From contig SUUT01000009.1 of NCBI GenBank assembly GCA_015062385.1, positions 1 through 56,457 on the forward strand: DNA of 56,457 nucleotides. The letters run 5' to 3'. The stretch is from Alphaproteobacteria bacterium. GTDB taxonomy: Bacteria > Pseudomonadota > Alphaproteobacteria > CAAHEQ01 > UBA3637. Below the pieces are notes generated by a model. The model did no database searches and had not been told where the DNA came from. It saw only the letters and a list, made by a program, of their open reading frames with translations. The position numbers and the translations under genes were made by a program. Positions 17,481 to 24,813 of this stretch are shown piece after piece (the stretch's first letter is position 1; each line of letters begins with the position of its first letter).

Positions 17481-18746
17481 TTATAATTCAAACCTTTCAT
17501 GTAATATGTCATATACCCGTTCCAAAACACTCATTTCGGAAGTTGCCATTTCTTCGGCTCTGACTGCTATTTTTTCGGCATTAGCCGGTTTCATCATGAA
17601 TGATAAAAGTTGTTTTGCCAATTCTTCTTTATCAGCAATTTCAACTAAGGCTTTTTGTTTTTTTGCTTGTGCAACGATTTCTCTGAAATTAAAAGCATGT
17701 GGTCCAATCATAACTGCTCGATGCAGACGCATTGGTTCTAACATATTTTGTCCGCCGAAAGGAATTAATGAACCACCGACAAAAACAAAAGGGGCCAACT
17801 GATAAATTAAACCCATTTCACCGATGGTATCTGCCAAATAAACATCTGTTTGACGGGTAATTTCTTCCTGACGGGAACGTCTGGAAACTGATAATCCTTG
17901 TTTTTTTAACATTTTTTCGATATCGTCTGCCCGATTAGGGTGTCGGGGAGAGATAATTGTTAATAAATTTTTGTATTCTTGTTTGATTTGATGATGTACA
18001 AATGCACCCATTTCTTCTTCATTACTGTGAGAGCTTGCCATACACCAACACGGACGATCCCCAATGGATTTTTTTAATCCTTTTAGTTCTTTTAAGTCAA
18101 ACGGTGGGCAGACGGCAGCAAATTTTAAATTACCCGTGCTGACAACATTTTTTGCCCCTAAAACCTTTAATCGACGAGCATCTTCTTTTGTTTGTCCGAA
18201 TGATAAGGAAAATAAGGATTGAATAGCACTGATAGTTTTGGGGGCTTTTTGCCATCGGGCAAAAGATTTATCGGAAATGCGTCCGTTTAACAAAATAAGG
18301 GGATGTTGTTTTTTATTGATTTCAACTAACAAATTTGGCCAAAAATCAGATTCGAACCATAAAACAGCAGTTGGGTTCCAATATTGAACAAATCGTTTTG
18401 CTGCCCAAGGAAAATCAACGGGAATATATTGATGGAAAGCTCCTTGGGGCAATCTTTTCGCCATAAGTGCCGCAGAAGTAACAGTGCCGGATGTTACCAT
18501 AACGGATAAATTTTTATTTTCGGCAAGTAGTTTTTTAACAAGGGGCAACATAGACAAACATTCACCGACACTTGCACCGTGCATCCATACAACACGACCA
18601 TTTGGACGCGGTTGTTTGGAATATCCCAATCGTTCATAAAAGCGTTTTTTATCTTCTTTTCCTTTAATATAGCGGATAACTAACCACATATATATAATAG
18701 GACTTAATAGTACAACAAGAATGCGATATAAAAATAATGTTGTCAT
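17481..18746 (-). CDS. waaA: 3-deoxy-D-manno-octulosonic acid transferase
   Basis: 421 residues from the ATG at 18746. A longer frame exists, but this start has GAAAG upstream and gives the usual N-terminal membrane anchor (FLYRILVVLLSPIIYMWLVI). It adds Kdo from CMP-Kdo to lipid IVA (family GT30). The motif WMHGASVGE contains the catalytic Glu, and the C-terminal nucleotide-binding part shows FVGGSLIPFGGQNMLEP. It heads the operon waaA-lpxK-acyltransferase. Its promoter lies in the 79-bp gap shared with the divergent regulator gene at 18826. Confidence 0.94.
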   Translation of the reverse strand: MTTLFLYRILVVLLSPIIYMWLVIRYIKGKEDKKRFYERLGYSKQPRPNGRVVWMHGASVGECLSMLPLVKKLLAENKNLSVMVTSGTVTSAALMAKRLPQGAFHQYIPVDFPWAAKRFVQYWNPTAVLWFESDFWPNLLVEINKKQHPLILLNGRISDKSFARWQKAPKTISAIQSLFSLSFGQTKEDARRLKVLGAKNVVSTGNLKFAAVCPPFDLKELKGLKKSIGDRPCWCMASSHSNEEEMGAFVHHQIKQEYKNLLTIISPRHPNRADDIEKMLKKQGLSVSRRSRQEEITRQTDVYLADTIGEMGLIYQLAPFVFVGGSLIPFGGQNMLEPMRLHRAVMIGPHAFNFREIVAQAKKQKALVEIADKEELAKQLLSFMMKPANAEKIAVRAEEMATSEMSVLERVYDILHERFEL

Positions 18747-18825
18747 TTTTTTTAACTTTCTGATATGATAAGTATGTCTGATGAATGTCACTACTTTAAC
18801 GCAAAATAAAAAAAAAGGCAAGGCA

Positions 18826-19413
18826 ATGATTCAAATTTATGTAAAAAATTCTTTATTTAGAGATACACTGATGAATGCATTAACAGAGTTTAATCCAACT
18901 CTTTATAATGAAACGGATAGTGTTGATAACATATTATTGTTAAATGGTGAGCAGCAGGACATAGATGAGTTTTTAAAGAATCCGCCTCAATATCCGGTTA
19001 TTCTGTTGGGTGGACATCATTCGGAGTCAGATGTAGAAATCAGTTTGCCTTGTTCCTTGAATGAGTTAAAAGGTCATATTAAAAATTTATTGCAAAAACA
19101 ACAAAATGCCCCGTCATTTGAAAATAAGCATTTTTTATTTGAGGGTTCTCATCGTCTGTTAACGCATAAAAAAAGTCAAACACAAATTCATTTAACGGAA
19201 AAAGAAACGCAAATGATTGTTTATTTGATTAAATCATTGCCCGAATCGGTTTCAAGAGTTGACTTGTTAACGGAGGTGTGGAATTATCGTCCGGATAGTG
19301 AAACACATACAGTTGAAACACATATTTATGCTTTGCGACAAAAAATTGGCGAATCAAATGCTGATAAATTTATTACAAATACATCAGATGGATACATTTT
19401 AGTCCAATCATAA
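18826..19413 (+). CDS. Atypical OmpR-type winged-helix regulator with degenerate receiver
   Basis: 195 residues from the ATG at 18826, which follows AAGGCAAGG; an upstream in-frame ATG at 18781 lacks a clear ribosome site. The C-terminal half (about 100-195) is a Trans_Reg_C winged helix (LTEKETQMIVYLI, SETHTVETHIYALRQKIG, TSDGYILV). The N-terminal half has the spacing of a receiver domain (ILLLNGEQQDIDE, YPVILLGG) but I see no acidic pocket followed by a phosphoacceptor Asp, so it is probably phosphorylation-independent. No sensor kinase is adjacent. It is divergent from waaA and upstream of rlmE, which has its own promoter. Confidence 0.75.
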   Translation: MIQIYVKNSLFRDTLMNALTEFNPTLYNETDSVDNILLLNGEQQDIDEFLKNPPQYPVILLGGHHSESDVEISLPCSLNELKGHIKNLLQKQQNAPSFENKHFLFEGSHRLLTHKKSQTQIHLTEKETQMIVYLIKSLPESVSRVDLLTEVWNYRPDSETHTVETHIYALRQKIGESNADKFITNTSDGYILVQS

Positions 19414-19420
19414 AATCATT

Positions 19421-19449
19421 TTGACAAATTAATAAAAAACACATATAAT
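19421..19449 (+). promoter_or_regulatory. Consensus sigma70 promoter for rlmE
   Basis: TTGACA (19421-19426), a 17-bp spacer, and TATAAT (19444-19449), perfect matches at both hexamers, 23 bp before the ATG at 19473 with a GGAGG ribosome site between. Confidence 0.85.
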
Positions 19450-19472
19450 ATTCTTCAAAAATCGGAGGATAT

Positions 19473-20174
19473 ATGCAATTTAATGCCAGACCACTTAAAA
19501 CACGATTAAAAAAAGTAAAAGGGCGTCGTGCATCCAGTACAAAATGGTTGCAACGTCAAATTAATGATCCGTATGTTTTGGAAGCTCATCGATTGGGTTT
19601 TCGGGGACGGGCTGCTTTTAAAATTATGCAATTGGATGATCAATTTCATTTTTTTAAACCAGGTAAAAGAGTTGTTGATTTGGGGTGTGCTCCTGGCGGA
19701 TGGTCACAAGTTGCCGTTGAACGGGTTAAGTCAACACCTGAAAATCCATTGGTTGTCGGAATGGATTTGTTGCCGGCACAACCGATTGCCGGGGCAAAAT
19801 TGGTTCAAATGGATTTTACAACGGATGAAGCTCCTGAAAAATTGCAGGAATTATTAAACGGGCATAAAGCGGATGTTGTTATGTCTGATATGGCGGCTAA
19901 TACAACAGGCATGCACAGCATTGATCACTTGCGGATAATGGGGCTTCTGGAAATGGCATATGATTTTGCCTGTCAAATTCTTAATCCGAACGGGGTATTT
20001 ATTGCTAAAATTTTTCAAGGTGGTACGGAAAATACGTTTCTTGCCGAAATGAAGAAAAATTTTGCAACGGTAAAGCATGCCAAGCCGGATGCAAGTCGAA
20101 AAGATTCATCGGAAGTTTATGTTGTGGCAACCGGATTTAAAGGGAATCAAAACGAATGCAGGAAGACAGATTAA
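19473..20174 (+). CDS. rlmE: 23S rRNA 2'-O-ribose U2552 methyltransferase
   Basis: 233 residues. It methylates U2552 of 23S rRNA using SAM during late 50S assembly. SAM-binding motif I is DLGCAPGGWSQVA, and the catalytic K-D-K-E residues fit RAAFKIMQL (Lys), SDMAANTTG (Asp) and the downstream Lys in GVFIAKIFQGG. The N-terminus is basic, as in FtsJ. Ribosome site GGAGG, strong promoter. The next methyltransferase gene overlaps its 3' end by 19 bp. Confidence 0.95.
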   Translation: MQFNARPLKTRLKKVKGRRASSTKWLQRQINDPYVLEAHRLGFRGRAAFKIMQLDDQFHFFKPGKRVVDLGCAPGGWSQVAVERVKSTPENPLVVGMDLLPAQPIAGAKLVQMDFTTDEAPEKLQELLNGHKADVVMSDMAANTTGMHSIDHLRIMGLLEMAYDFACQILNPNGVFIAKIFQGGTENTFLAEMKKNFATVKHAKPDASRKDSSEVYVVATGFKGNQNECRKTD

Positions 20175-21250
20175 AAGATTTAGCCGTTCAACTGATACAG
20201 GAAATACACAAGGCATCTCGTCCGGCAAGTGAAGTTATTAACGCTTTTACTCGAATGCATAAGTTTCTTGGTTCAAAAGACCGGCGTTTTTTAACGGACA
20301 TTGTTTGGCATTTTTTGAGGTATCAATCCAGATTAAATTTTTGTTATCCTGATAAATCCGTTCGAGAATTGTTGAATATAACTCAATTAAATGCCGATGT
20401 TATTAAAGAAGCTCCGTTATCTGTTCAATGGGAAGTGCCGGAGTGGCTTATTCCTCATATAGATAAAGCAGATAGAGAATTGCCGGCACTGTTAAGTATT
20501 CCGAATATTGTTTTGCGGGCAAATGGAAACAGAGTAGATATTCAGAAAAAATTATTGGATGAAGGAATTGAAACAAGTCCGACAGTTTTATCGCCGGTAG
20601 GATTGATTTTAAATAAGCGAGTAAACTTAAACACATCGGATTGTTACAAAAATGGTTTAATAGAAATACAGGATGAGGGTTCTCAATTGGTTGCATTAAA
20701 GACAGATGTTAAACCAAATCAGACTGTTTTAGATTATTGTGCCGGAGCTGGTGGAAAATCTCTTATTTTTGCACAGATGATGCAAAATAAAGGGCGAATT
20801 TTGGCACATGACATTTCTGAACGGAGTTTGAAAGAATTACAAAAGCGGGCAGTGCGTTCTCGGGTTTCTATTATTGAAACAACCACAAATTTAAATGAAT
20901 GGCATAAAAAGAATCCGAATATGCGTTGGGATTTTGTTATTGTTGATGCTCCGTGTTCAGGTACGGGAACATGGCGACGATGTCCGGATGCTCGTTGGAA
21001 ATTAACGCAATTGCAATTTAAGATGTTGGTACAAAAGCAGCAAACTATTTTGAATAAAGCAGCAACATTTGTTCCGCAAAACGGAAAATTGGTTTATATG
21101 ACGTGTTCTTTAACACGGGATGAAAATATTTTACAAGTACAACACTTTTTAAAAACACATAAATTATTTAAGTTGTGTTCACATAAACAATTTTCACCGT
21201 ATCAATCCGGAACGGATGGTTTGTTTTGTGCAATAATGGAGAGAACATAA
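20156..21250 (+). CDS. RsmB/NSUN-family rRNA m5C methyltransferase
   Basis: 364 residues. It has the RsmB/Sun fold: SAM motif AGAGGKSLIFAQMM, motif IV DAPCSGTGTWRRCP, and motif VI MTCSLTRDEN with the second catalytic Cys. E. coli RsmB is about 429 residues with a full NusB-like N-terminal domain; here that region is shorter (RLKDLAVQLIQEIH onwards), so the protein is an RsmB-like methyltransferase with a reduced N-terminal domain. The expected product is m5C in 16S rRNA, but the exact site is uncertain. It overlaps rlmE by 19 bp and is probably translationally coupled. Confidence 0.85.
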   Translation: MQEDRLKDLAVQLIQEIHKASRPASEVINAFTRMHKFLGSKDRRFLTDIVWHFLRYQSRLNFCYPDKSVRELLNITQLNADVIKEAPLSVQWEVPEWLIPHIDKADRELPALLSIPNIVLRANGNRVDIQKKLLDEGIETSPTVLSPVGLILNKRVNLNTSDCYKNGLIEIQDEGSQLVALKTDVKPNQTVLDYCAGAGGKSLIFAQMMQNKGRILAHDISERSLKELQKRAVRSRVSIIETTTNLNEWHKKNPNMRWDFVIVDAPCSGTGTWRRCPDARWKLTQLQFKMLVQKQQTILNKAATFVPQNGKLVYMTCSLTRDENILQVQHFLKTHKLFKLCSHKQFSPYQSGTDGLFCAIMERT

Positions 21251-21366
21251 TAAATGTTTCTTAGGATAATGAAGATTTGTTTTTTTAGATAAATATACAA
21301 TTTTGCTAAATAAAACACTAAGGTTGCATCTTTTTTTTTGAAAATGTGTTGTGCTTGTTTTTTTTT

Positions 21367-21410
21367 AAACAAAACCGTTTAATGAATAATTCAAAAAACG
21401 GTTTTGTTTG
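21367..21410. terminator. Bidirectional intrinsic terminator
   Basis: Inverted repeat AAACAAAACCGTTT / AAACGGTTTTGTTT around a loop of about 15 bases, between the convergent 20156-21250 gene (+) and the 21427 gene (-). Confidence 0.75.
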
Positions 21411-21426
21411 AATTAGCTTTACTTAA

Positions 21427-21753
21427 TTAACAACGAACATGTTGTTTGTTGATGTAAATTTTTGTAGTGTAATGTGCAATACATTCCAATGTTGGTGGTA
21501 ATGTGTTTGCCAAAGCATTTGCTTCTTTTTCCGGCGTTGGCGGTAAAGAATTTGCCAAAATGTTTGCTTCTTTTTCCGGCGTTGGCGGCAATGTATTTGC
21601 CAAAGCATTTGCTTCTTTTTCCGGCGTTGGTGGTAAAGAATTTGCTAAAGTGTTTGCTTCTTTTTCTGGCGTTGGTGGCAATGTATTTGCCAAAGTGTTT
21701 GTCACAGATGTTAAAATAAAACCTAATCCGATTGTTTTTAAAATATTTTTCAT
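21427..21753 (-). CDS. Small secreted protein with LPPTPEKEAN repeats
   Basis: 108 residues. The N-terminus MKNILKTIGLGFILTSVTNT is a signal peptide. The mature part is almost entirely five near-identical 15-residue units of the form LPPTPEKEAN-x-LAN-x; the last unit is broken (LPPTLECIAHY), then a short tail with two Cys, ending in HVRC. The repeats are encoded by 45-bp units with very high identity. Alternating Pro-Pro-Thr-Pro and Glu-Lys-Glu-Ala segments suggest an extended rod. Family not recognised. Adenine-rich sequence upstream may hold its promoter; no clear one assigned. Confidence 0.65.
   Translation of the reverse strand: MKNILKTIGLGFILTSVTNTLANTLPPTPEKEANTLANSLPPTPEKEANALANTLPPTPEKEANILANSLPPTPEKEANALANTLPPTLECIAHYTTKIYINKQHVRC
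21487..21710 (-). repeat. 45-bp tandem repeats (about five units)
   Basis: Units start with GCTTCTTTTTCCGGCGTTGG (plus strand) at 21521, 21566 and 21611, with a variant at 21656, exactly 45 bp apart. They encode the 15-residue repeat of the 21427 gene. Confidence 0.88.
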
Positions 21754-21962
21754 TTATTTTCCTTTTTTATTTTATTCTTCTTAATTACTAGCTATATTGA
21801 TATCAAAATTATTAGCAAAAAAGTTTTTGCAATATAATGCTTTAAAAAAATAAAGTCAAGAACTTTTTTTAAAAAAAGCGTTTTTTTATAAAAAAATAAA
21901 TTTTATTCGTATTTTTTCAAAATAAAGAATAAAACAGAGCGGAATGTTGAAAAAAATCTCAA

Positions 21963-23864
21963 TTAAAAATAATGATTAACTGAAAATTTAAAAGTGTTTT
22001 CAGAGCGATTCGTTTTTTTAGAGAAGCCATAAGACACGCCAATTTGCCAATTACGAAGTATATTATAATTGATTGTTGTCATTGCAGAAAGATTACGCAA
22101 CATCCAATTATCAGAAATATTTTTTGCAAATTCTGTTTGTACTTGTGTGCGGGGTAAATAATAAATAAAACCGGCCGATAGGCCAAATGCTATACCGAGA
22201 TTGTGTGGTAAGGCATTACCTCCGTAGCGGAATAAGGTGTTTGCCAAACCATATATATAAAATTGTTTAAATGGTTTTATTGTTAACCCAGAACCACCTT
22301 TTATCGTGTACATTAACTTTTCTTTGTTTGTTTTAGGATTCCATTCCCTGCTGATATAAGTATCTATTTGGTATGATATGGGATGAAAAAGTGCATTGTA
22401 GGGTGAAAATGAACTGATTTTTATTAAATTAAGATGTTGAAATTGTAATCTGTTTTGTTGTGGATAGTAACGCAAGACGGTATCTAAAAAATTAATTTCA
22501 GCCCCTTCCAATAAGCCGATTGGTGATTCGTTTAACGAATGATAGGCCGCTCGCCAGCCGATTTCTGTGAACGGATTCCCTTTATGAGTACCGGTTGAAA
22601 ATTGCAAACGCATCGAATCATGTGAATTTAAAACGGAATCTTGCGGAACAATAACTTCCGATGACTGTGTTTCAATATTCCGGCGAGCAGTTAATGTTTG
22701 TAAAGATTTTTTCCGATATTCTTTTAAAGATAAATGTTGTTTAACCCATTCATATTGTATATATTCATATGCTGTATCTAATATGTTTATTTGACTTTTT
22801 TCGGGCAATTCTTTTATATGATTTAACTCACCTGTTTTAACGTAATGAATAAGTGCTTTTTTTTCTGTTGTATTCATTTGTTCATAACGATATGCAATTC
22901 GTCGTTGACGAGAGGGGCGATAGTTAATACTTTTGACCATATTTTTTCTGTTATTTATGGCTTTTACCGTATCAAGCGGAATAGTTTGTAGTGGAAAATC
23001 ATCTGATAATTTTAATTCAGGACGAACGGCATCTAAGGCTTCCATTAATAAATATGAACAATTTTTTGTGAAGAAATAATAACGGGTTTGTGTATGTCCG
23101 ATTTCCCAAAGATGTGCGATAAAAAAATCTCTTTCCGAATCGCTTAAATTAAGTGTATATTCCCAAATATCCCGATTTTCCATGTTGTTATACATATTAA
23201 TAACATTGTAATAAGGTTTTACAGTAAAGCCACCATAGTATCCACCGGTTAACCCGTATATGGCATATAACGGTCCGGCTGTTTTTTCATCAACATAAGC
23301 CCCGTAATTAACGCCGTGAGCAACTAATTGTGTTTTTCCTTCGGGAATGTCTATACGCATTAATGTATGCCCGAACAATGAAGATGGATTGTTCATATAA
23401 GCATCTGTGTATAAGAAGGTAATGTTTGCCGGATTTAAATCTTTTTGGAATTTTTCAAATTCAGTGCAAGTTGGATAAGGGGTTTTGATTAATCCGTTTT
23501 TTTTAAGAAAAGTATATCGGGCAGGAAATAAACATTGTTTTGAAGTGTTTTTCTTTTGTGTAAACAATTTTATTGTTGATATTAATTCGGATTCGGGATT
23601 CGTTTTCCCGTCTTTTGATAAGAAAAAATTATCGGAATCAATTGAACTGATATAGTTTCCCCATAATTGAGGACGATAATGTGCTAAACTTAACCATTGA
23701 GGTGAATAAGCGATTTGATGGATGTTAATAGAATTTTTTTCATTGTTGCAAAACGATTTAAACTCATTGGACTGTGTAATTGCTTTTGCAGATAAACAAT
23801 AAGTGCATAAAATAAAAAAACAGAGAATCAAAAAGATAGATTGTTTGATTCTCTGTTTTGTCAT
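21963..23864 (-). CDS. DUF4105 (Lnb-type) periplasmic/outer-membrane protein
   Basis: 633 residues. An N-terminal hydrophobic segment (QSIFLILCFFILCTYCLSAKA) is a signal peptide. The central part (about 130-330) matches DUF4105: LYTDAYMNNPSSLFGHTLMR supplies a conserved His, and the later KNCSYLLMEALDAV a conserved Cys, a His/Cys pair as in NlpC/P60-like folds. The C-terminal third (about 400-633) is strand-rich with alternating residues and ends in Phe (FKFSVNHYF), as expected for an outer-membrane beta-barrel. It probably acts in the envelope, perhaps as a Cys hydrolase; the substrate is unknown. The gene starts 12 bp after the DUF3015 stop and its first codons contain a terminator-like hairpin. 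Confidence 0.8.
   Translation of the reverse strand: MTKQRIKQSIFLILCFFILCTYCLSAKAITQSNEFKSFCNNEKNSINIHQIAYSPQWLSLAHYRPQLWGNYISSIDSDNFFLSKDGKTNPESELISTIKLFTQKKNTSKQCLFPARYTFLKKNGLIKTPYPTCTEFEKFQKDLNPANITFLYTDAYMNNPSSLFGHTLMRIDIPEGKTQLVAHGVNYGAYVDEKTAGPLYAIYGLTGGYYGGFTVKPYYNVINMYNNMENRDIWEYTLNLSDSERDFFIAHLWEIGHTQTRYYFFTKNCSYLLMEALDAVRPELKLSDDFPLQTIPLDTVKAINNRKNMVKSINYRPSRQRRIAYRYEQMNTTEKKALIHYVKTGELNHIKELPEKSQINILDTAYEYIQYEWVKQHLSLKEYRKKSLQTLTARRNIETQSSEVIVPQDSVLNSHDSMRLQFSTGTHKGNPFTEIGWRAAYHSLNESPIGLLEGAEINFLDTVLRYYPQQNRLQFQHLNLIKISSFSPYNALFHPISYQIDTYISREWNPKTNKEKLMYTIKGGSGLTIKPFKQFYIYGLANTLFRYGGNALPHNLGIAFGLSAGFIYYLPRTQVQTEFAKNISDNWMLRNLSAMTTINYNILRNWQIGVSYGFSKKTNRSENTFKFSVNHYF
23813..23859 (-). 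terminator. Terminator-like hairpin inside the first codons of the DUF4105 gene
   Basis: Read on the minus strand, AAAACAGAGAATCAAA pairs perfectly with TTTGATTCTCTGTTTT (16 bp including the A/T ends, loop of 11) and is followed by a T run. It covers about codons 2-17 of the DUF4105 gene. It could terminate most transcripts coming from the upstream DUF3015 gene, acting as an attenuator within an operon. Confidence 0.6.
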
Positions 23865-23876
23865 TACAATATCCTA

Positions 23877-24344
23877 TTAAGCAACCTGAATAGATAATAA
23901 TTGTAATAATTCTGTTGCAACGGCAACAACTTCAACATCTTCAGAAGAGAAAATATCGTTGAAGTGTGTTTTGGCAACCAAAGCGACTTTTTCGGCAGGA
24001 ACATCTAAAATACCGGCAATCGTGTATAATGTTTCTCCTTCACCACGAGAGGCATCAAAGGCAAATTGTTCCATGTTATTTTCTAAAAATGTCAAAAACA
24101 TTCTTTGTGTGCCGCCGGTAATACGACCGTTTGGATCACAACCGGATGTTCCGGTAGAAATACCGAATGTTTGTGTTCCGAAAAAACCATTTGTTGTAAC
24201 GGCTAGGACTTGCGGAACTAAACCAGATTGACCACGCCAAGCCATACTTCCCAAACCACAACCGGTACTGTCATGAGCTTGAGCTCCATTTGAGAAAGCA
24301 ATTATTCCCAAAGCGGCAACAGAAGCTAAAATTATTTTTTTCAT
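23877..24344 (-). CDS. DUF3015-family secreted protein
   Basis: 155 residues from the ATG at 24344, preceded by GAAAGGA; a longer frame lacks this. The signal peptide is MKKIILASVAALGIIAFSNG with cleavage at AQA/HD. The mature protein opens with STGCGLGSMAWRGQSGLVPQ and contains GISTGTSGCDPNGRI and FDASRGEGETL, matching the DUF3015 pattern of two Cys and a small helical C-terminal part. A periplasmic role is expected; the molecular function of the family is unknown. It lies upstream of the DUF4105 gene by 12 bp, and the two are probably co-transcribed with attenuation between. Confidence 0.85.
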   Translation of the reverse strand: MKKIILASVAALGIIAFSNGAQAHDSTGCGLGSMAWRGQSGLVPQVLAVTTNGFFGTQTFGISTGTSGCDPNGRITGGTQRMFLTFLENNMEQFAFDASRGEGETLYTIAGILDVPAEKVALVAKTHFNDIFSSEDVEVVAVATELLQLLSIQVA

Positions 24345-24495
24345 ACGATATCCTTTCAAAAATGATTTACTTTGATAGCATAAAAGCAATCTTTTCAAAA
24401 AGCAATTATTTTTTGCATAAAAGTGTATTTCAGAACATACTTTTTATATTTTTTCAAAAGATAAGTTATCTGGTTGAATATGAGGGATAAAGAGC

Positions 24496-24524
24496 TTGCA
24501 AAATTTTGAATGTTTTGATATAAT
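24496..24524 (+). promoter_or_regulatory. Sigma70-type promoter for the 24554 small gene
   Basis: TTGCAA (24496-24501), 17-bp spacer, TATAAT (24519-24524), 29 bp before the ATG at 24554. Confidence 0.7.
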
Positions 24525-24553
24525 TAATATGTGAAATTGTAAAGGAGACGATT

Positions 24554-24727
24554 ATGAAAAAATATCTGTTCATATTGTTATTTGTTTGGGGCATATGTAG
24601 TGCCTGTCAAGTCATGGCTGCTGATGTTATTTGTAATATTGATGGTGACTTTTCAAAGGCTGATAAGTGTAATGTGCAAGATGTTGGGGCTAAAATGGGT
24701 TCCCCTTTGATTGATTCTAAAAAATAA
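24554..24727 (+). CDS. Tiny secreted peptide (57 aa precursor)
   Basis: 57 codons, starting ATG with AAAGGAGA 6 bases upstream and a good promoter. The first 22 residues (MKKYLFILLFVWGICSACQV then MA) form a signal peptide with likely cleavage at VMA/ADV. The mature peptide is about 35 residues with two Cys (VICNIDGDFSKADKC) that may form one disulfide. A Cys at residue 18 does not match a lipobox well (CSAC). Stop at 24725-24727, followed by a strong terminator at 24769. Promoter, ribosome site, signal peptide and terminator together make a real single-gene unit likely. Function unknown. Confidence 0.7.
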   Translation: MKKYLFILLFVWGICSACQVMAADVICNIDGDFSKADKCNVQDVGAKMGSPLIDSKK

Positions 24728-24768
24728 GAAATTAAAAGCAAGTTATTTTGTTTGATTCAGAATAACAT

Positions 24769-24798
24769 AAAAAAAAGACTGAAATTTTCAGTCTTTTT
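24769..24798. terminator. Bidirectional intrinsic terminator
   Basis: AAAAAAGACTGAAA pairs with TTTCAGTCTTTTTT, between the small gene (+) and the oxidoreductase gene (-). Confidence 0.85.
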
Positions 24799-24813
24799 TT
24801 ATACTGCAAATTT

